The notes beneath the pieces were generated by a model. It had not been told where the DNA came from, did not search any database, and saw nothing but the letters and a program-made list of their open reading frames with translations. A stretch of 64,000 nt of DNA from Eisenbergiella sp963559585 (lineage in GTDB: Bacteria; Bacillota; Clostridia; Lachnospirales; Lachnospiraceae), in NCBI GenBank assembly GCA_963559585.1, contig CAUWLJ010000008.1:1-64000 (forward strand), read 5' to 3'. Below are positions 41,422 to 49,228 of the stretch, one piece after another. The number at the start of each line of letters is the position of its first letter. Position 1 is the stretch's first letter. The position numbers were made by a program, and so were the translations under genes.

Positions 41422-42562
41422 ACAAATGTTGGAGGAATCATTAAAAACAATACATGCAGGAGAGGTAGTCGAGGGCACGGTTATTGATGTGAAGCCTGAA
41501 GAAGTAATCCTCAATATCGGATACAAATCTGACGGCATTCTTACCAGAAGCGAATATACCAACGATTCCAGCGTGGACATGACCCAGGTGCTTAACGTGG
41601 GTGACAAGATGGAAGTAAAGGTTCTCAAGGTAAACGATGGGGAAGGCCAGGTGACCCTTTCCTACAAGCGCCTCGCAGCGGACAGAGGCAATAAGAGAAT
41701 TGAGGAGGCCTACAACAGCCATGAGGTGCTCAAGGCAAAGGTTACCCAGGTTCTGGATGGCGGCCTGAGCGTGGTTGTAGAGGAAGTAAGAATTTTCATT
41801 CCTGCCAGCCTGGTTTCCGATACCTATGAAAAGGATCTGACCAAGTATGCCGGAACAGAGATTGAGTTTGTAATCAGCGAATACAATCCCAAGAGAAGAA
41901 GATACATCGGAGACCGCAAGCAGCTCATCGTTGCCAGAAAGGCTGAGATGCAGAAGGAGCTGCTGGAGAGAATCCATGTGGGCGATGTAGTAGAAGGCGT
42001 TGTGAAGAACGTTACCGACTTCGGTGCATTCATTGACCTGGGCGGCGCAGACGGACTGCTTCACATTTCCGAGATGTCCTGGGGCCGGATCGAGCATCCC
42101 AAGAAGGTGTTCAAGGTTGGCGATCAGGTTAAGGTTCAGATCAAGGATATTAACGGAACCAAGATTGCCCTCAGCATGAAGTTTGACGACGCCAATCCCT
42201 GGAGGAATGCAGCTGAGAAGTATGCAGTAGGCAATGTGGTAACCGGAAGAGTTGCCAGAATGACCGACTTCGGCGCATTCGTGGAGCTGGAGCCCGGAAT
42301 CGATGCCCTGCTTCATGTATCCCAGATCGCCAAGGAGCATGTGGACAAGCCCTCCGATGTTCTCAAGACCGGAGAGGAGATCACTGCAAAGGTGGTTGAT
42401 TTCAACGAAGCTGACAAGAAGATCAGCCTGAGCATCAAGGCTCTTCTCACTCCCGAACCCAGAGAAGTGAAGGAAGAGGAGTCCGTAGCAGAGTCTGACG
42501 CGGATGTAGTGTCCGTGGATATTGACGCTGTGATTGCAAAGCAGGCGGCTGAAGAAGAATAA
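41402..42562 (+). CDS. rpsA: Ribosomal protein S1 homologue (four S1 domains)
   Basis: A 386-residue RNA-binding protein with four S1 OB-folds: about residues 17-88 (GEVVEGTVIDVKPEEVILNIG), 105-170, 190-260 (VGDVVEGVVKNVTDFGAFIDLGGADGLLHISEMSW) and 275-345 (GNVVTGRVARMTDFGAFVELEPGIDALLHVSQIA). The tail is acidic. The first two domains are more diverged, as in other Firmicutes S1 proteins with four to six domains. It assists translation initiation of structured mRNAs. GAGGAGG lies 12-16 bases before the ATG, inside ispH. A terminator follows at 42581. Confidence 0.93.
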   Translation: MSELTFEQMLEESLKTIHAGEVVEGTVIDVKPEEVILNIGYKSDGILTRSEYTNDSSVDMTQVLNVGDKMEVKVLKVNDGEGQVTLSYKRLAADRGNKRIEEAYNSHEVLKAKVTQVLDGGLSVVVEEVRIFIPASLVSDTYEKDLTKYAGTEIEFVISEYNPKRRRYIGDRKQLIVARKAEMQKELLERIHVGDVVEGVVKNVTDFGAFIDLGGADGLLHISEMSWGRIEHPKKVFKVGDQVKVQIKDINGTKIALSMKFDDANPWRNAAEKYAVGNVVTGRVARMTDFGAFVELEPGIDALLHVSQIAKEHVDKPSDVLKTGEEITAKVVDFNEADKKISLSIKALLTPEPREVKEEESVAESDADVVSVDIDAVIAKQAAEEE

Positions 42563-42580
42563 AATGAAATAAAACAGGAG

Positions 42581-42608
42581 GCGGTATGCTGGGCATACCG
42601 CTTCTTTC
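42581..42608 (+). terminator. Terminator of the cmk-ispH-rpsA cluster
   Basis: GCGGTATG, 5 bases, CATACCGC, then ttcttt, beginning 18 bases after the rpsA stop. Confidence 0.65.
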
Positions 42609-42623
42609 CAGGTGAAAGGCTTC

Positions 42624-42956
42624 TCACTTTCTAATAAAGGCTTTGTCGTGAGACGGGATTCCCTCTTCATCCGAAAGATAGCGTTCTACCCGCATATGAA
42701 GATCATATTTTTCGCGCAGGCCTATGATCTGCCGCATCATGGGAGACCCGTGATGCAGGTCGAGGGAAGCCTGATCCTTCCAGCTGTCGATGAGCAGAAC
42801 GGTGTTCTCATCTTCCATTGGAAAGAAGTATTCATATCTCAAATTCCCTTCCTCCGACCGGATTTGGCCTGCAATTCCAGTAGAGAGCATTTCTTCGGCG
42901 AAGCCTCTGGCTTTGCCTGCTTCACCGGTATAATAGATGTTTACCGTGATGGCCAT
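42624..42956 (-). CDS. Antibiotic-biosynthesis-monooxygenase-fold (ABM/YgiN-like) protein
   Basis: A 110-residue ferredoxin-like fold protein: AITVNIYYTGEAGKARGF at the start, a middle Glu/Gly-rich EEGNLRYEYFFPMEDENTVLLIDSW core and HHGSPMMRQIIGLREKYDL. The E-x-G-x-L-x-Y-x-(F/Y) and (L/I)-x-x-W pattern is typical of ABM domain proteins such as quinol monooxygenases or haem-degrading relatives. The actual substrate is unknown. The ribosome site is AGAGGAA. It follows a 59-residue membrane protein gene by 56 bases and may be co-transcribed with it. Confidence 0.8.
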   Translation of the reverse strand: MAITVNIYYTGEAGKARGFAEEMLSTGIAGQIRSEEGNLRYEYFFPMEDENTVLLIDSWKDQASLDLHHGSPMMRQIIGLREKYDLHMRVERYLSDEEGIPSHDKAFIRK

Positions 42957-43012
42957 TTTATTTATTCCTCTTTCTTTATCTATAGATTCAAATTTCCATA
43001 CAGAGCTGAAAT

Positions 43013-43192
43013 TTACTTATTCCGTCTGATATACATTTCAAATAATAATCCAAGCCCGGAAATAACAGACAATATGCTTCCTGCCGTGTACCAGTTTCTT
43101 TCATTCGCTAAAAGTCGGCTGAATTCCGAAGCGCCTAAGATCATGACTATGCCAGCAATGAAAAGAATGATCCATATTTTTCTTTTGGTCAT
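43013..43192 (-). CDS. 59-residue membrane protein with two hydrophobic segments
   Basis: The frame starts MTKRKIWIILFIAGIVMILG, continues through a short polar loop (SRLLANERNWYTAG) and a second helix (SVISGLGLLFEMYI), and ends RRNK. GGGAGG lies 9-14 bases before the ATG, so translation is credible. Base composition is more AT-rich than the flanks. I do not recognise the family. A family A repeat copy lies just upstream (43216), between this gene and the exonuclease gene. Confidence 0.6.
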   Translation of the reverse strand: MTKRKIWIILFIAGIVMILGASEFSRLLANERNWYTAGSILSVISGLGLLFEMYIRRNK

Positions 43193-43215
43193 TATAAAAG
43201 CCTCCCTTGAGTTCT

Positions 43216-43327
43216 CTAGAGCGTGTTTGAAAATTGCTTTCTGCCAGATGTGCGTCCCAATTTGTGGGAGATTTGCCCCAAATGAACGCGGCGTAATGGT
43301 ACGATCCGTGAATTTGGGGCAAATCTC
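43216..43327. repeat. Family A repeat, copy 2 (inverted, truncated)
   Basis: It begins CTAGAGCGTGTTTGAAAATT and continues as the reverse complement of copy 1 (gctttctgccagatgtgcgt, then two ccccaaat-type arms). It stops before the second terminus, 16 bases before the stop codon of the exonuclease gene on the other side. Confidence 0.8.
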
Positions 43328-43342
43328 TCCATGGGTTTAGGT

Positions 43343-44692
43343 TCATTGCTTCTGCATCCCTGCCAGGACAAGACGGGCGTATTCCGTCATTCGGGAAGGA
43401 GAAGAAGCCGCACCATCAGCAGGAGCCGGGGCGGACGCAGCTCTGCCCCTTTCGTTTTCATTTCCGTAAACCGTTTCATTTTCGTAAGCCTTCTCATTTC
43501 CGTAAACCATTTCATTCCCGCAAAGCTTTTCATTCTGCGGCAGGATCTCCTCCAACAGAAGAAAAGCCTCCTTCCCCTTTGCCGATCTGCGGAAAACATG
43601 GGAAAAAAGATCCGTGTCCACCCTGGCAGAAGCATCCTTTTTCCGTGTCCCGGAGGAAATGCCGGGAAGGGGCGCAAATTCTCCTGTCTTTCTGGTATAG
43701 CAGGTTTCCGGTGTGGCGGGAACCCGGCAGGATTTATCCACATAGATGGCCACCGATTTATGGATGGCACGATCCTCTGCGGGCAGGTAGGAATAATTCT
43801 TGTAATCCGGGTAGAAATATTTCAGTTCATCCTGAATAACGGGAACCTTAAGAAGCCCCGTTTTTCCTTCGCCTGAGAAGAAGCAGCCGTTTCCGTGGAC
43901 GGCGAGAGGAACAGGGAGAGGGCAGTCCAGCGTCAGACGGATCAGCAGCTCCTTCTGCGCAGGCTGGGAAAGCCGTCTGCTGCTTCCGGCTGTGTGGGAA
44001 AGCGGTGCGGAATCCTGCATCTGCCCTGTACCTTCCGCATAGGGTGTATAGGAAGAAACCTCCGCACCCTGGGCCTGAACGCCTCCTGAGAAGAGCGCAG
44101 GGAAGGACAGGACGGGAAGGATGGAGAGCATACCCCGGATGTCGTCCGCATTGTGCAGAAGCAGCACCTTCAGAAGCCGCTCATCCTGCCGCCCCACATA
44201 GACCCGGTACAGCTCGATGAGCTGCCCGCCATTAAAGGGATCCTCACGGAAAATGCCCAGAAACTCCTCCAGCGTTTTCTGCCTGCAGTTGGGAAGCTTG
44301 AGCGCATTTTTCAGAGGAGAGATCCGGCGGTATAGATCCAGCTGCTCCATATCGGGCAGGGGGGAGCGGAGCCCGTATTTCCTGCACCGGGTCTGCAGGA
44401 AGGGCAGGTCGAAAGTGGTTCCGTTAAAGTGGATGAGCCTGCGGAACTGGCCTGCATACTTCAGAAATGCTTCCAGTATGGCCTCCTCCTCGCAAGGCCC
44501 CTGGGCAAACCATTGCCGCAGCACCCAGTCTCCGCCCTCCATCGCAGCGCAGCCGATCAGGTAGACCTGGGCGCTTTTCGGGGAAAGGCCGGTGGATTCG
44601 ATGTCGAAAAACAGGGCGTCCTCCGCTGCTCCCACAGAGGCGGAGATTGTTTCTTTTAAATTGTCCGGTATGAGTTCTATTTGTGTTTTCAT
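43343..44692 (-). CDS. mrfB: MrfB/YprB-like DEDDh exonuclease
   Basis: A 449-residue protein. The exonuclease core has all RNase-H-like metal residues: FFDIEST (Asp30, Glu32), HFNGTTFDLPF (Asp95) and the HNADD motif (His180, Asp184). This matches B. subtilis MrfB (YprB), which with helicase MrfA excises mitomycin DNA adducts. An MrfA-like helicase is at 54456. The C-terminal tetratricopeptide part of the Bacillus protein is absent. Instead there is a variable tail with five hexapeptide repeats (NE-x-x-Y-G type). I chose ATG 44692 (MKTQIELIP). A TATATT box ends seven bases before it, so the mRNA may be nearly leaderless. Confidence 0.78.
   Translation of the reverse strand: MKTQIELIPDNLKETISASVGAAEDALFFDIESTGLSPKSAQVYLIGCAAMEGGDWVLRQWFAQGPCEEEAILEAFLKYAGQFRRLIHFNGTTFDLPFLQTRCRKYGLRSPLPDMEQLDLYRRISPLKNALKLPNCRQKTLEEFLGIFREDPFNGGQLIELYRVYVGRQDERLLKVLLLHNADDIRGMLSILPVLSFPALFSGGVQAQGAEVSSYTPYAEGTGQMQDSAPLSHTAGSSRRLSQPAQKELLIRLTLDCPLPVPLAVHGNGCFFSGEGKTGLLKVPVIQDELKYFYPDYKNYSYLPAEDRAIHKSVAIYVDKSCRVPATPETCYTRKTGEFAPLPGISSGTRKKDASARVDTDLFSHVFRRSAKGKEAFLLLEEILPQNEKLCGNEMVYGNEKAYENETVYGNENERGRAASAPAPADGAASSPSRMTEYARLVLAGMQKQ
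43453..43545. repeat. Five 18-base tandem repeats in the exonuclease tail
   Basis: Units such as ccgtttcattttcgtaag recur in phase and encode NEKLCG, NEMVYG, NEKAYE, NETVYG and NENERG on the minus strand. Length variation by slippage is likely. Confidence 0.75.
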
Positions 44693-44767
44693 ACAAACAA
44701 TATACCACATTTTTTGGATTTTCTGTAGTAATTTGATGAAAATTGAGGTATGATTATGGAGTGCAGA

Positions 44768-44815
44768 TTACTGTCTGCCGGCTGCCGGCGGACAGTAACG
44801 GTGGAGTTTTTTTGG
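44768..44815 (+). terminator. Hairpin with T-run upstream of the rnf leader
   Basis: TTACTGTC(t)GCCGGC, t, GCCGGC(g)GACAGTAA, then cggtggagttttttt. It could insulate or attenuate transcription entering the rnf operon. Confidence 0.45.
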
Positions 44816-44859
44816 GGAGCCTCGAAAAGACGGGAAATGAAACAGAAAAGAGGGAAGTA

Positions 44860-44986
44860 GTGTGAAAAATAAGCCTGATGGCTTATTTTTCACACGGCTA
44901 TTTGTGCCGGAGCGTCACAAATAGCAAGGATGGCAGAAGAAAAATGGCATTCGCAATTTTTCTTCGCCCCGTCGCTTACGCTCCGG
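44860..44986 (+). promoter_or_regulatory. Structured rnf leader: three perfect hairpins plus a loop-to-Shine-Dalgarno-region pairing
   Basis: Hairpin 1 is a 15-bp perfect stem with a 6-base loop (44860-44895). Hairpin 2 is a 10-bp perfect stem (44897-44925) with loop CCGGAGCGT (44907-44915). Hairpin 3 is a 10-bp perfect stem (44936-44965). The loop of hairpin 2 is exactly complementary to ACGCTCCGG (44978-44986), which ends three bases before the rnfC ribosome site (GGAG, 44990-44993). This could form a pseudoknot that gates translation of rnfC. It could alternatively be a mobile palindromic repeat. Both are inference. I know no Rfam class that fits. Confidence 0.55.
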
Positions 44987-44999
44987 AATGGAGATTAAT

Positions 45000-46322
45000 A
45001 TGGCTAAGGCGAAATGTACCTTTGTGGGCGGCGTCCATCCCTACGACGGCAAGGATCTGTCGAAGGACAAGCCCATCAAAGCGGTTCTGCCCAAGGGGGA
45101 TCTGGTATTTCCGCTGTCTCAGCACATCGGTGCGCCTGCGGTTCCCGTTGTGGAGAAGGGGGAGCGCGTCCTGGCGGGGCAGAAGCTCGCGGAAGCGGCG
45201 GGCTTCGTATCGGCGCCGGTGTACTGTACCGTGTCGGGAACGGTGAAAGCCATCGAGCCCCGGCGGGTGGTGACCGGGGACAATGTGATGAGCATTGTGG
45301 TGGAGAACGACTGTCTGTATGAGGAGGTGGGGTATCCCGCCGTAAAGCCTCTGGAGGAGCTTTCCAGGGAGGAGATCATCGGCCTGGTGAAGGAGGCCGG
45401 AGTGGTGGGCATGGGAGGCGCAGGCTTTCCCACCCATGTGAAGCTGTCTCCCAGGGAGCCTGAGAAAATAGAATACGTGATTGCAAACTGTGCGGAGTGC
45501 GAGCCGTATCTGACCTCCGATTACCGCAGGATGATGGAGGAGCCGGATAAGCTGGTGGACGGCCTGAAGGTGATCCTGAAGCTGTTTCCCAATGCAAAAG
45601 GGGTGCTGGCGGTGGAGGACAACAAGCCCGACTGCATCAGGCTTTTGCAGGAGCGGACGGAAGGGGAGGAAAGGATTCAGGTGAAGAAGCTGAAGACCAA
45701 GTATCCCCAGGGCTCGGAACGGCAGCTCATCTTTGCGGTGACGGGCCGGGCCATCAATTCCTCCATGCTTCCGGCGGACGCAGGCTGTATCGTGGACAAC
45801 GTGGATACCATCGTGGCAGTGAACCGGGCGGTGAGAGAGGGAAAACCTCTGATGCACCGGATCGTGACCGTGACAGGGGACGCCATTGCGGATCCCAGGA
45901 ATTTTCTGGTGAGGATCGGTACCAATTATCATGAGCTGATCAAGGAGGCGGGGGGCTTTGCAAAGGAGCCTGTGAAGATTATTTCCGGCGGGCCCATGAT
46001 GGGCTTCGGTATTTTTGACCTGGATGTGCCCACCACCAAAACGGCCTCCGCCCTGCTGTGCTTGTCCCACGATGAGGTGGAGGAGCCCTCCGCCTGCATC
46101 AACTGCGGACGCTGTGTGGAGGCCTGCCCCTCCAGGCTGGTTCCTACCCTGCTCACCACCTATGCGGAGCACTATGACATGGAAGCCTTTGAGAAGCGTG
46201 ACGGCATGGAGTGCTGTGAATGCGGCTGCTGCAGCTTCGTCTGCCCGGCCAAACGGCAGCTCACCCAGTCCATCAAATCCATGCGCAAGATGATCCTTGC
46301 AGAACGTAAAAAGAAAAAATAA
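45000..46322 (+). CDS. rnfC: Rnf electron transport complex subunit C
   Basis: A 440-residue peripheral subunit that oxidises or reduces NAD(H). It has a Rossmann-like NADH/FMN region (VGMGGAGFPTHVKLS, then EYVIANCAECEPYL), a SLBB-type fold and two [4Fe-4S] motifs near the C-terminus (CINCGRCVEACP and CCECGCCSFVCP). Start choice: ATG 45000 has GGAG six bases upstream. ATG 44988 would add MEIN and overlap that site. It heads rnfCDGEAB, the Clostridia gene order. The upstream leader is strongly structured. Confidence 0.95.
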   Translation: MAKAKCTFVGGVHPYDGKDLSKDKPIKAVLPKGDLVFPLSQHIGAPAVPVVEKGERVLAGQKLAEAAGFVSAPVYCTVSGTVKAIEPRRVVTGDNVMSIVVENDCLYEEVGYPAVKPLEELSREEIIGLVKEAGVVGMGGAGFPTHVKLSPREPEKIEYVIANCAECEPYLTSDYRRMMEEPDKLVDGLKVILKLFPNAKGVLAVEDNKPDCIRLLQERTEGEERIQVKKLKTKYPQGSERQLIFAVTGRAINSSMLPADAGCIVDNVDTIVAVNRAVREGKPLMHRIVTVTGDAIADPRNFLVRIGTNYHELIKEAGGFAKEPVKIISGGPMMGFGIFDLDVPTTKTASALLCLSHDEVEEPSACINCGRCVEACPSRLVPTLLTTYAEHYDMEAFEKRDGMECCECGCCSFVCPAKRQLTQSIKSMRKMILAERKKKK

Positions 46323-46336
46323 GGGGGAAAGATGCG

Positions 46337-47269
46337 ATGAGCGACCTGATGAGAGTATCATCCAATCCGCATATCAGGGACAAGGCGTCCACCAGCCGGA
46401 TCATGCTTCTGGTAATCCTTGCCCTGCTTCCGACAACGGTTTTTGGAATCTGGAATTTTGGGATACGGGCTCTTCTGATCGTGGCGGTGACCATTGCCTC
46501 CACGGTGCTGACGGAGTTTTGTTTTGAGAAGCTTACGAAGAAAAAGAATACCATCGGCGATCTGTCCGCAGTGGTGACGGGCCTTCTGCTGGCTCTGAAC
46601 CTGCCGGTGAGTGTGCCCTGGTGGATTGGGGTAATCGGAGGCGTGTTTGCCATCCTGGTGGTGAAAATGCTGTTCGGCGGGCTGGGACAGAACTTTATGA
46701 ATCCGGCTCTGGGAGCCAGATGCTTCCTGCTGATCTCCTTTACCTCCATCATGACCAATTTTGACTGTGACGCCTACACGGGAGCTACCCCTCTTGCGGC
46801 CATGAGAGCGGGAGAGAGCGTGAACGTGCTGGATATGGTGGTGGGAAGGACAGGCGGGACCATCGGGGAGACCTCCATGGTGTGCATCGTCCTGGGAGCC
46901 TGCATTCTGATCTGGTTTGAGATCATTGATTTAAGGATCCCCGGAACCTATATTGTCACCTTTGTGATCTTCCTGATTCTGTTCGGCGGGCATGGGTTTG
47001 ACCGTTATTACATATCCGCCCAGCTGTCAGGCGGCGGACTGATGCTTGGCGCTTTCTTCATGGCGACGGACTATGTGACCAGGCCGGTGACGAAGAAGGG
47101 ACAGTACCTGTACGGAATTTTCCTCGGGATCATGACGGGTATTTTCCGGGTGTTCGGCGCAAGCGCCGAGGGCGTATCCTACGCCATCATCCTGGGCAAC
47201 CTCCTGGTTCCCCTGATGGAAAAGATTACCCTGCCGAAGGCATTCGGGAAAGGAGGGGAACGGGCATGA
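46337..47269 (+). CDS. rnfD: Rnf complex subunit D
   Basis: A 310-residue integral membrane subunit with about nine helices. The ApbE flavinylation motif D-x-x-(S/T)-G-A-T is present as DAYTGAT, with Thr151 as the covalent FMN site. KKKNTIGDLSAVVTGLLLALNLP and QNFMNPALGARCF are conserved RnfD/NqrB blocks. It overlaps rnfG by four bases (ATGA). Confidence 0.95.
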   Translation: MSDLMRVSSNPHIRDKASTSRIMLLVILALLPTTVFGIWNFGIRALLIVAVTIASTVLTEFCFEKLTKKKNTIGDLSAVVTGLLLALNLPVSVPWWIGVIGGVFAILVVKMLFGGLGQNFMNPALGARCFLLISFTSIMTNFDCDAYTGATPLAAMRAGESVNVLDMVVGRTGGTIGETSMVCIVLGACILIWFEIIDLRIPGTYIVTFVIFLILFGGHGFDRYYISAQLSGGGLMLGAFFMATDYVTRPVTKKGQYLYGIFLGIMTGIFRVFGASAEGVSYAIILGNLLVPLMEKITLPKAFGKGGERA

Positions 47270-47880
47270 AAAGCATGTTGAAGGATGCGGCGATCCTGTT
47301 TCTGATCACCCTGTTTGCCGGACTGGCTCTTGGAGGCGTATATCAGCTGACCAAGGAGCCGATTGCGGTGCAGGAGGAACTGAAGCGTACCCGGGCCATG
47401 CAGGAGGTATTCGAGGACGCGGTGCAGTTTGAGGAGCCAGGCGGTTTTGATGCGGTGGCGGTCCAGGCCGTGCTGGATCAGGGCGGCCATACGGGCAGCA
47501 GCATAGAAGGGATTTCCTCGGCGCTGAACGGGGAGGGAAACAGGCTGGGCTATGTGATCACGGTGACCAATCATGAGGGCTATGGCGGCGACATCAGATT
47601 TGCCATGGGCGTGAGGCTGGACGGAACCCTGAACGGAATATCCCTGCTGGCCATCACAGAGACGGCGGGGCTTGGCATGCAGGCCGGCGAGGTGCTGGTT
47701 CCCCAGTTTGCAGGCCGGAAGGCGGACAGCTTTGTGTACACCAAGGGGGGCGCGTCTGCGGACAACGAGGTGGATGCCATCAGCTCCGCTACGGTGACTA
47801 CCAATGCGGTGACCAACGGGGTCAATGCCGGGCTGTACTATTTTCAAACGGAACTGAAGGAGGGAAACGGCGATGAATAA
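47266..47880 (+). CDS. rnfG: Rnf complex subunit G
   Basis: A 204-residue protein with one N-terminal membrane helix (7-24) and an extracytoplasmic FMN domain. The covalent FMN motif is DAISSAT with Thr176. The sequence SSA instead of the usual SGA is a minor variant still within the ApbE consensus. GYGGDIRFAMGV and TETAGLGMQ are typical. Start and stop overlap both neighbours. Confidence 0.95.
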   Translation: MKSMLKDAAILFLITLFAGLALGGVYQLTKEPIAVQEELKRTRAMQEVFEDAVQFEEPGGFDAVAVQAVLDQGGHTGSSIEGISSALNGEGNRLGYVITVTNHEGYGGDIRFAMGVRLDGTLNGISLLAITETAGLGMQAGEVLVPQFAGRKADSFVYTKGGASADNEVDAISSATVTTNAVTNGVNAGLYYFQTELKEGNGDE

Positions 47881-48628
47881 AGCGTTGGAACGCCTGTATA
47901 ACGGCATAATCAAAGAAAATCCCACCTTTGTGCTGACCCTTGGCATGTGTCCCACCCTGGCGGTGACCACCTCGGCCATCAACGGGCTGGGCATGGGCCT
48001 GTCCACCATGGTGGTTCTGGCACTGAGCAATCTGATGATCTCGGCCCTCAGAAAGGTGATTCCCGACCGGGTGAGGATTCCCGCCTTTATCGTGATCGTG
48101 GCCAGCTTCGTGACGGTGGTGGAGCTGCTTCTGAAGGCCTATGTGCCTGCGCTGAACGAGTCGCTGGGAATCTATATTCCTCTGATCGTGGTAAACTGCA
48201 TCATCCTGGGCCGTGCGGAGAGCTATGCCTCCAAGAATCCTCCCATCCCGTCCCTCTTTGACGGAATCGGCATGGGGCTTGGCTTTTCCCTTGCTCTTAC
48301 CTGCATCGGCGCGGTGAGAGAGCTGCTGGGCGCGGGAGAGATCTTCGGCTTCCATATCATGCCGGATTCCTATGTGCCCATCAGTATTTTCGTCCTGGCT
48401 CCGGGTGCGTTCTTCGTGCTGGCAGCCCTGACGGCCATCCAGAATAAAATCAAGATCAACGGAGAGCGGAAAGGAAAGGATATGTCCCGCATCCAGTCCG
48501 GCTGCAGCAGCGATTGTATGTCCTGTGGGGAGAGCGGCTGTTCCAGACGGTTTTTCGGGACGGACGGCAGTTCCCCGGCAGGGGCCGCGGGACAGACAGG
48601 AGAACAGGCAGAAGGGGAGGCGAAGTAA
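47873..48628 (+). CDS. rnfE: Rnf complex subunit E with a cysteine-rich C-terminal tail
   Basis: A 251-residue membrane subunit. The first 195 residues are the normal six-helix RnfE/NqrD fold (NPTFVLTLGMCPTLAVTTSA, PLIVVNCIILGRAESYA). RnfA and RnfE together bind an intramembrane iron-sulfur cluster through paired cysteines such as Cys in GMCP and VNC. Residues 200-251 are an extra cytoplasmic tail containing CSSDCMSCGESGC, five cysteines spaced 4, 3 and 5, then a Gly/Ala-rich end. Such a tail is absent from proteobacterial RnfE and could bind a metal or a further Fe-S cluster. That is inference. It overlaps rnfG by eight bases. Confidence 0.92.
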   Translation: MNKALERLYNGIIKENPTFVLTLGMCPTLAVTTSAINGLGMGLSTMVVLALSNLMISALRKVIPDRVRIPAFIVIVASFVTVVELLLKAYVPALNESLGIYIPLIVVNCIILGRAESYASKNPPIPSLFDGIGMGLGFSLALTCIGAVRELLGAGEIFGFHIMPDSYVPISIFVLAPGAFFVLAALTAIQNKIKINGERKGKDMSRIQSGCSSDCMSCGESGCSRRFFGTDGSSPAGAAGQTGEQAEGEAK

Positions 48629-48631
48629 AGC

Positions 48632-49216
48632 ATGGAACAGGTAAAAGAGCTTCTGTTAATTTTAATCAGCTCATCCCTTGTGAGCAACGTGGTACTCAGC
48701 CAGTTTCTGGGCCTGTGTCCCTTCCTGGGCGTGTCCAAAAAGGTGGAGACGGCTGCGGGCATGGGGGCTGCGGTAATTTTCGTCATCACCGTTTCCAGTG
48801 CGGTGGCAGGGGTGATCTATAAGTTCATCCTGGTGCCTCTGGACATTACCTATCTGCAGACCATCGTATTCATTCTGGTAATTGCGGCCCTGGTGCAGTT
48901 CGTGGAAATGTTCCTCAAGAAATATATGAAGGCTCTGTATCAGGCCCTGGGCGTATACCTTCCCCTGATTACAACCAACTGTGCGGTTCTGGGCGTGGCC
49001 TTAAACAACGTGCAGAAGGAGTACGGGATTCTGGCAGGGACGGTGAACGGCTTTGCCACAGCGGCGGGCTTTACCGTCTCCATTGTAATCCTGGCTGGTA
49101 TCCGGGAAAAAATGCAGTACAACGACATTCCCGAGTCTTTTCGGGGAATGCCCATTGTGCTGGTGACGGCGGGACTGATGGCGATTGCCTTCTGCGGCTT
49201 CGCCGGATTATTGTAG
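48632..49216 (+). CDS. rnfA: Rnf complex subunit A
   Basis: A 194-residue six-helix membrane subunit, paralogous to RnfE in inverted topology. SNVVLSQFLGLCPFLGVSKK and LPLITTNCAVLGVAL carry the conserved cysteines of the intramembrane cluster. It starts three bases after rnfE, within the operon. Confidence 0.96.
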   Translation: MEQVKELLLILISSSLVSNVVLSQFLGLCPFLGVSKKVETAAGMGAAVIFVITVSSAVAGVIYKFILVPLDITYLQTIVFILVIAALVQFVEMFLKKYMKALYQALGVYLPLITTNCAVLGVALNNVQKEYGILAGTVNGFATAAGFTVSIVILAGIREKMQYNDIPESFRGMPIVLVTAGLMAIAFCGFAGLL

Positions 49217-49228
49217 GGGAGGTGCCTT

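Noticed and set aside
42612..43340. A 242-codon plus-strand frame
   Set aside because: It is opposite the ABM-fold protein and the 59-residue membrane protein, both with ribosome sites, and ends in a family A repeat.
43453..43545. Regular repeats considered as a CRISPR array
   Set aside because: Units are 18 bases, contiguous, in coding phase and without spacers. They encode hexapeptides. No CRISPR array or cas gene was seen anywhere in the window.
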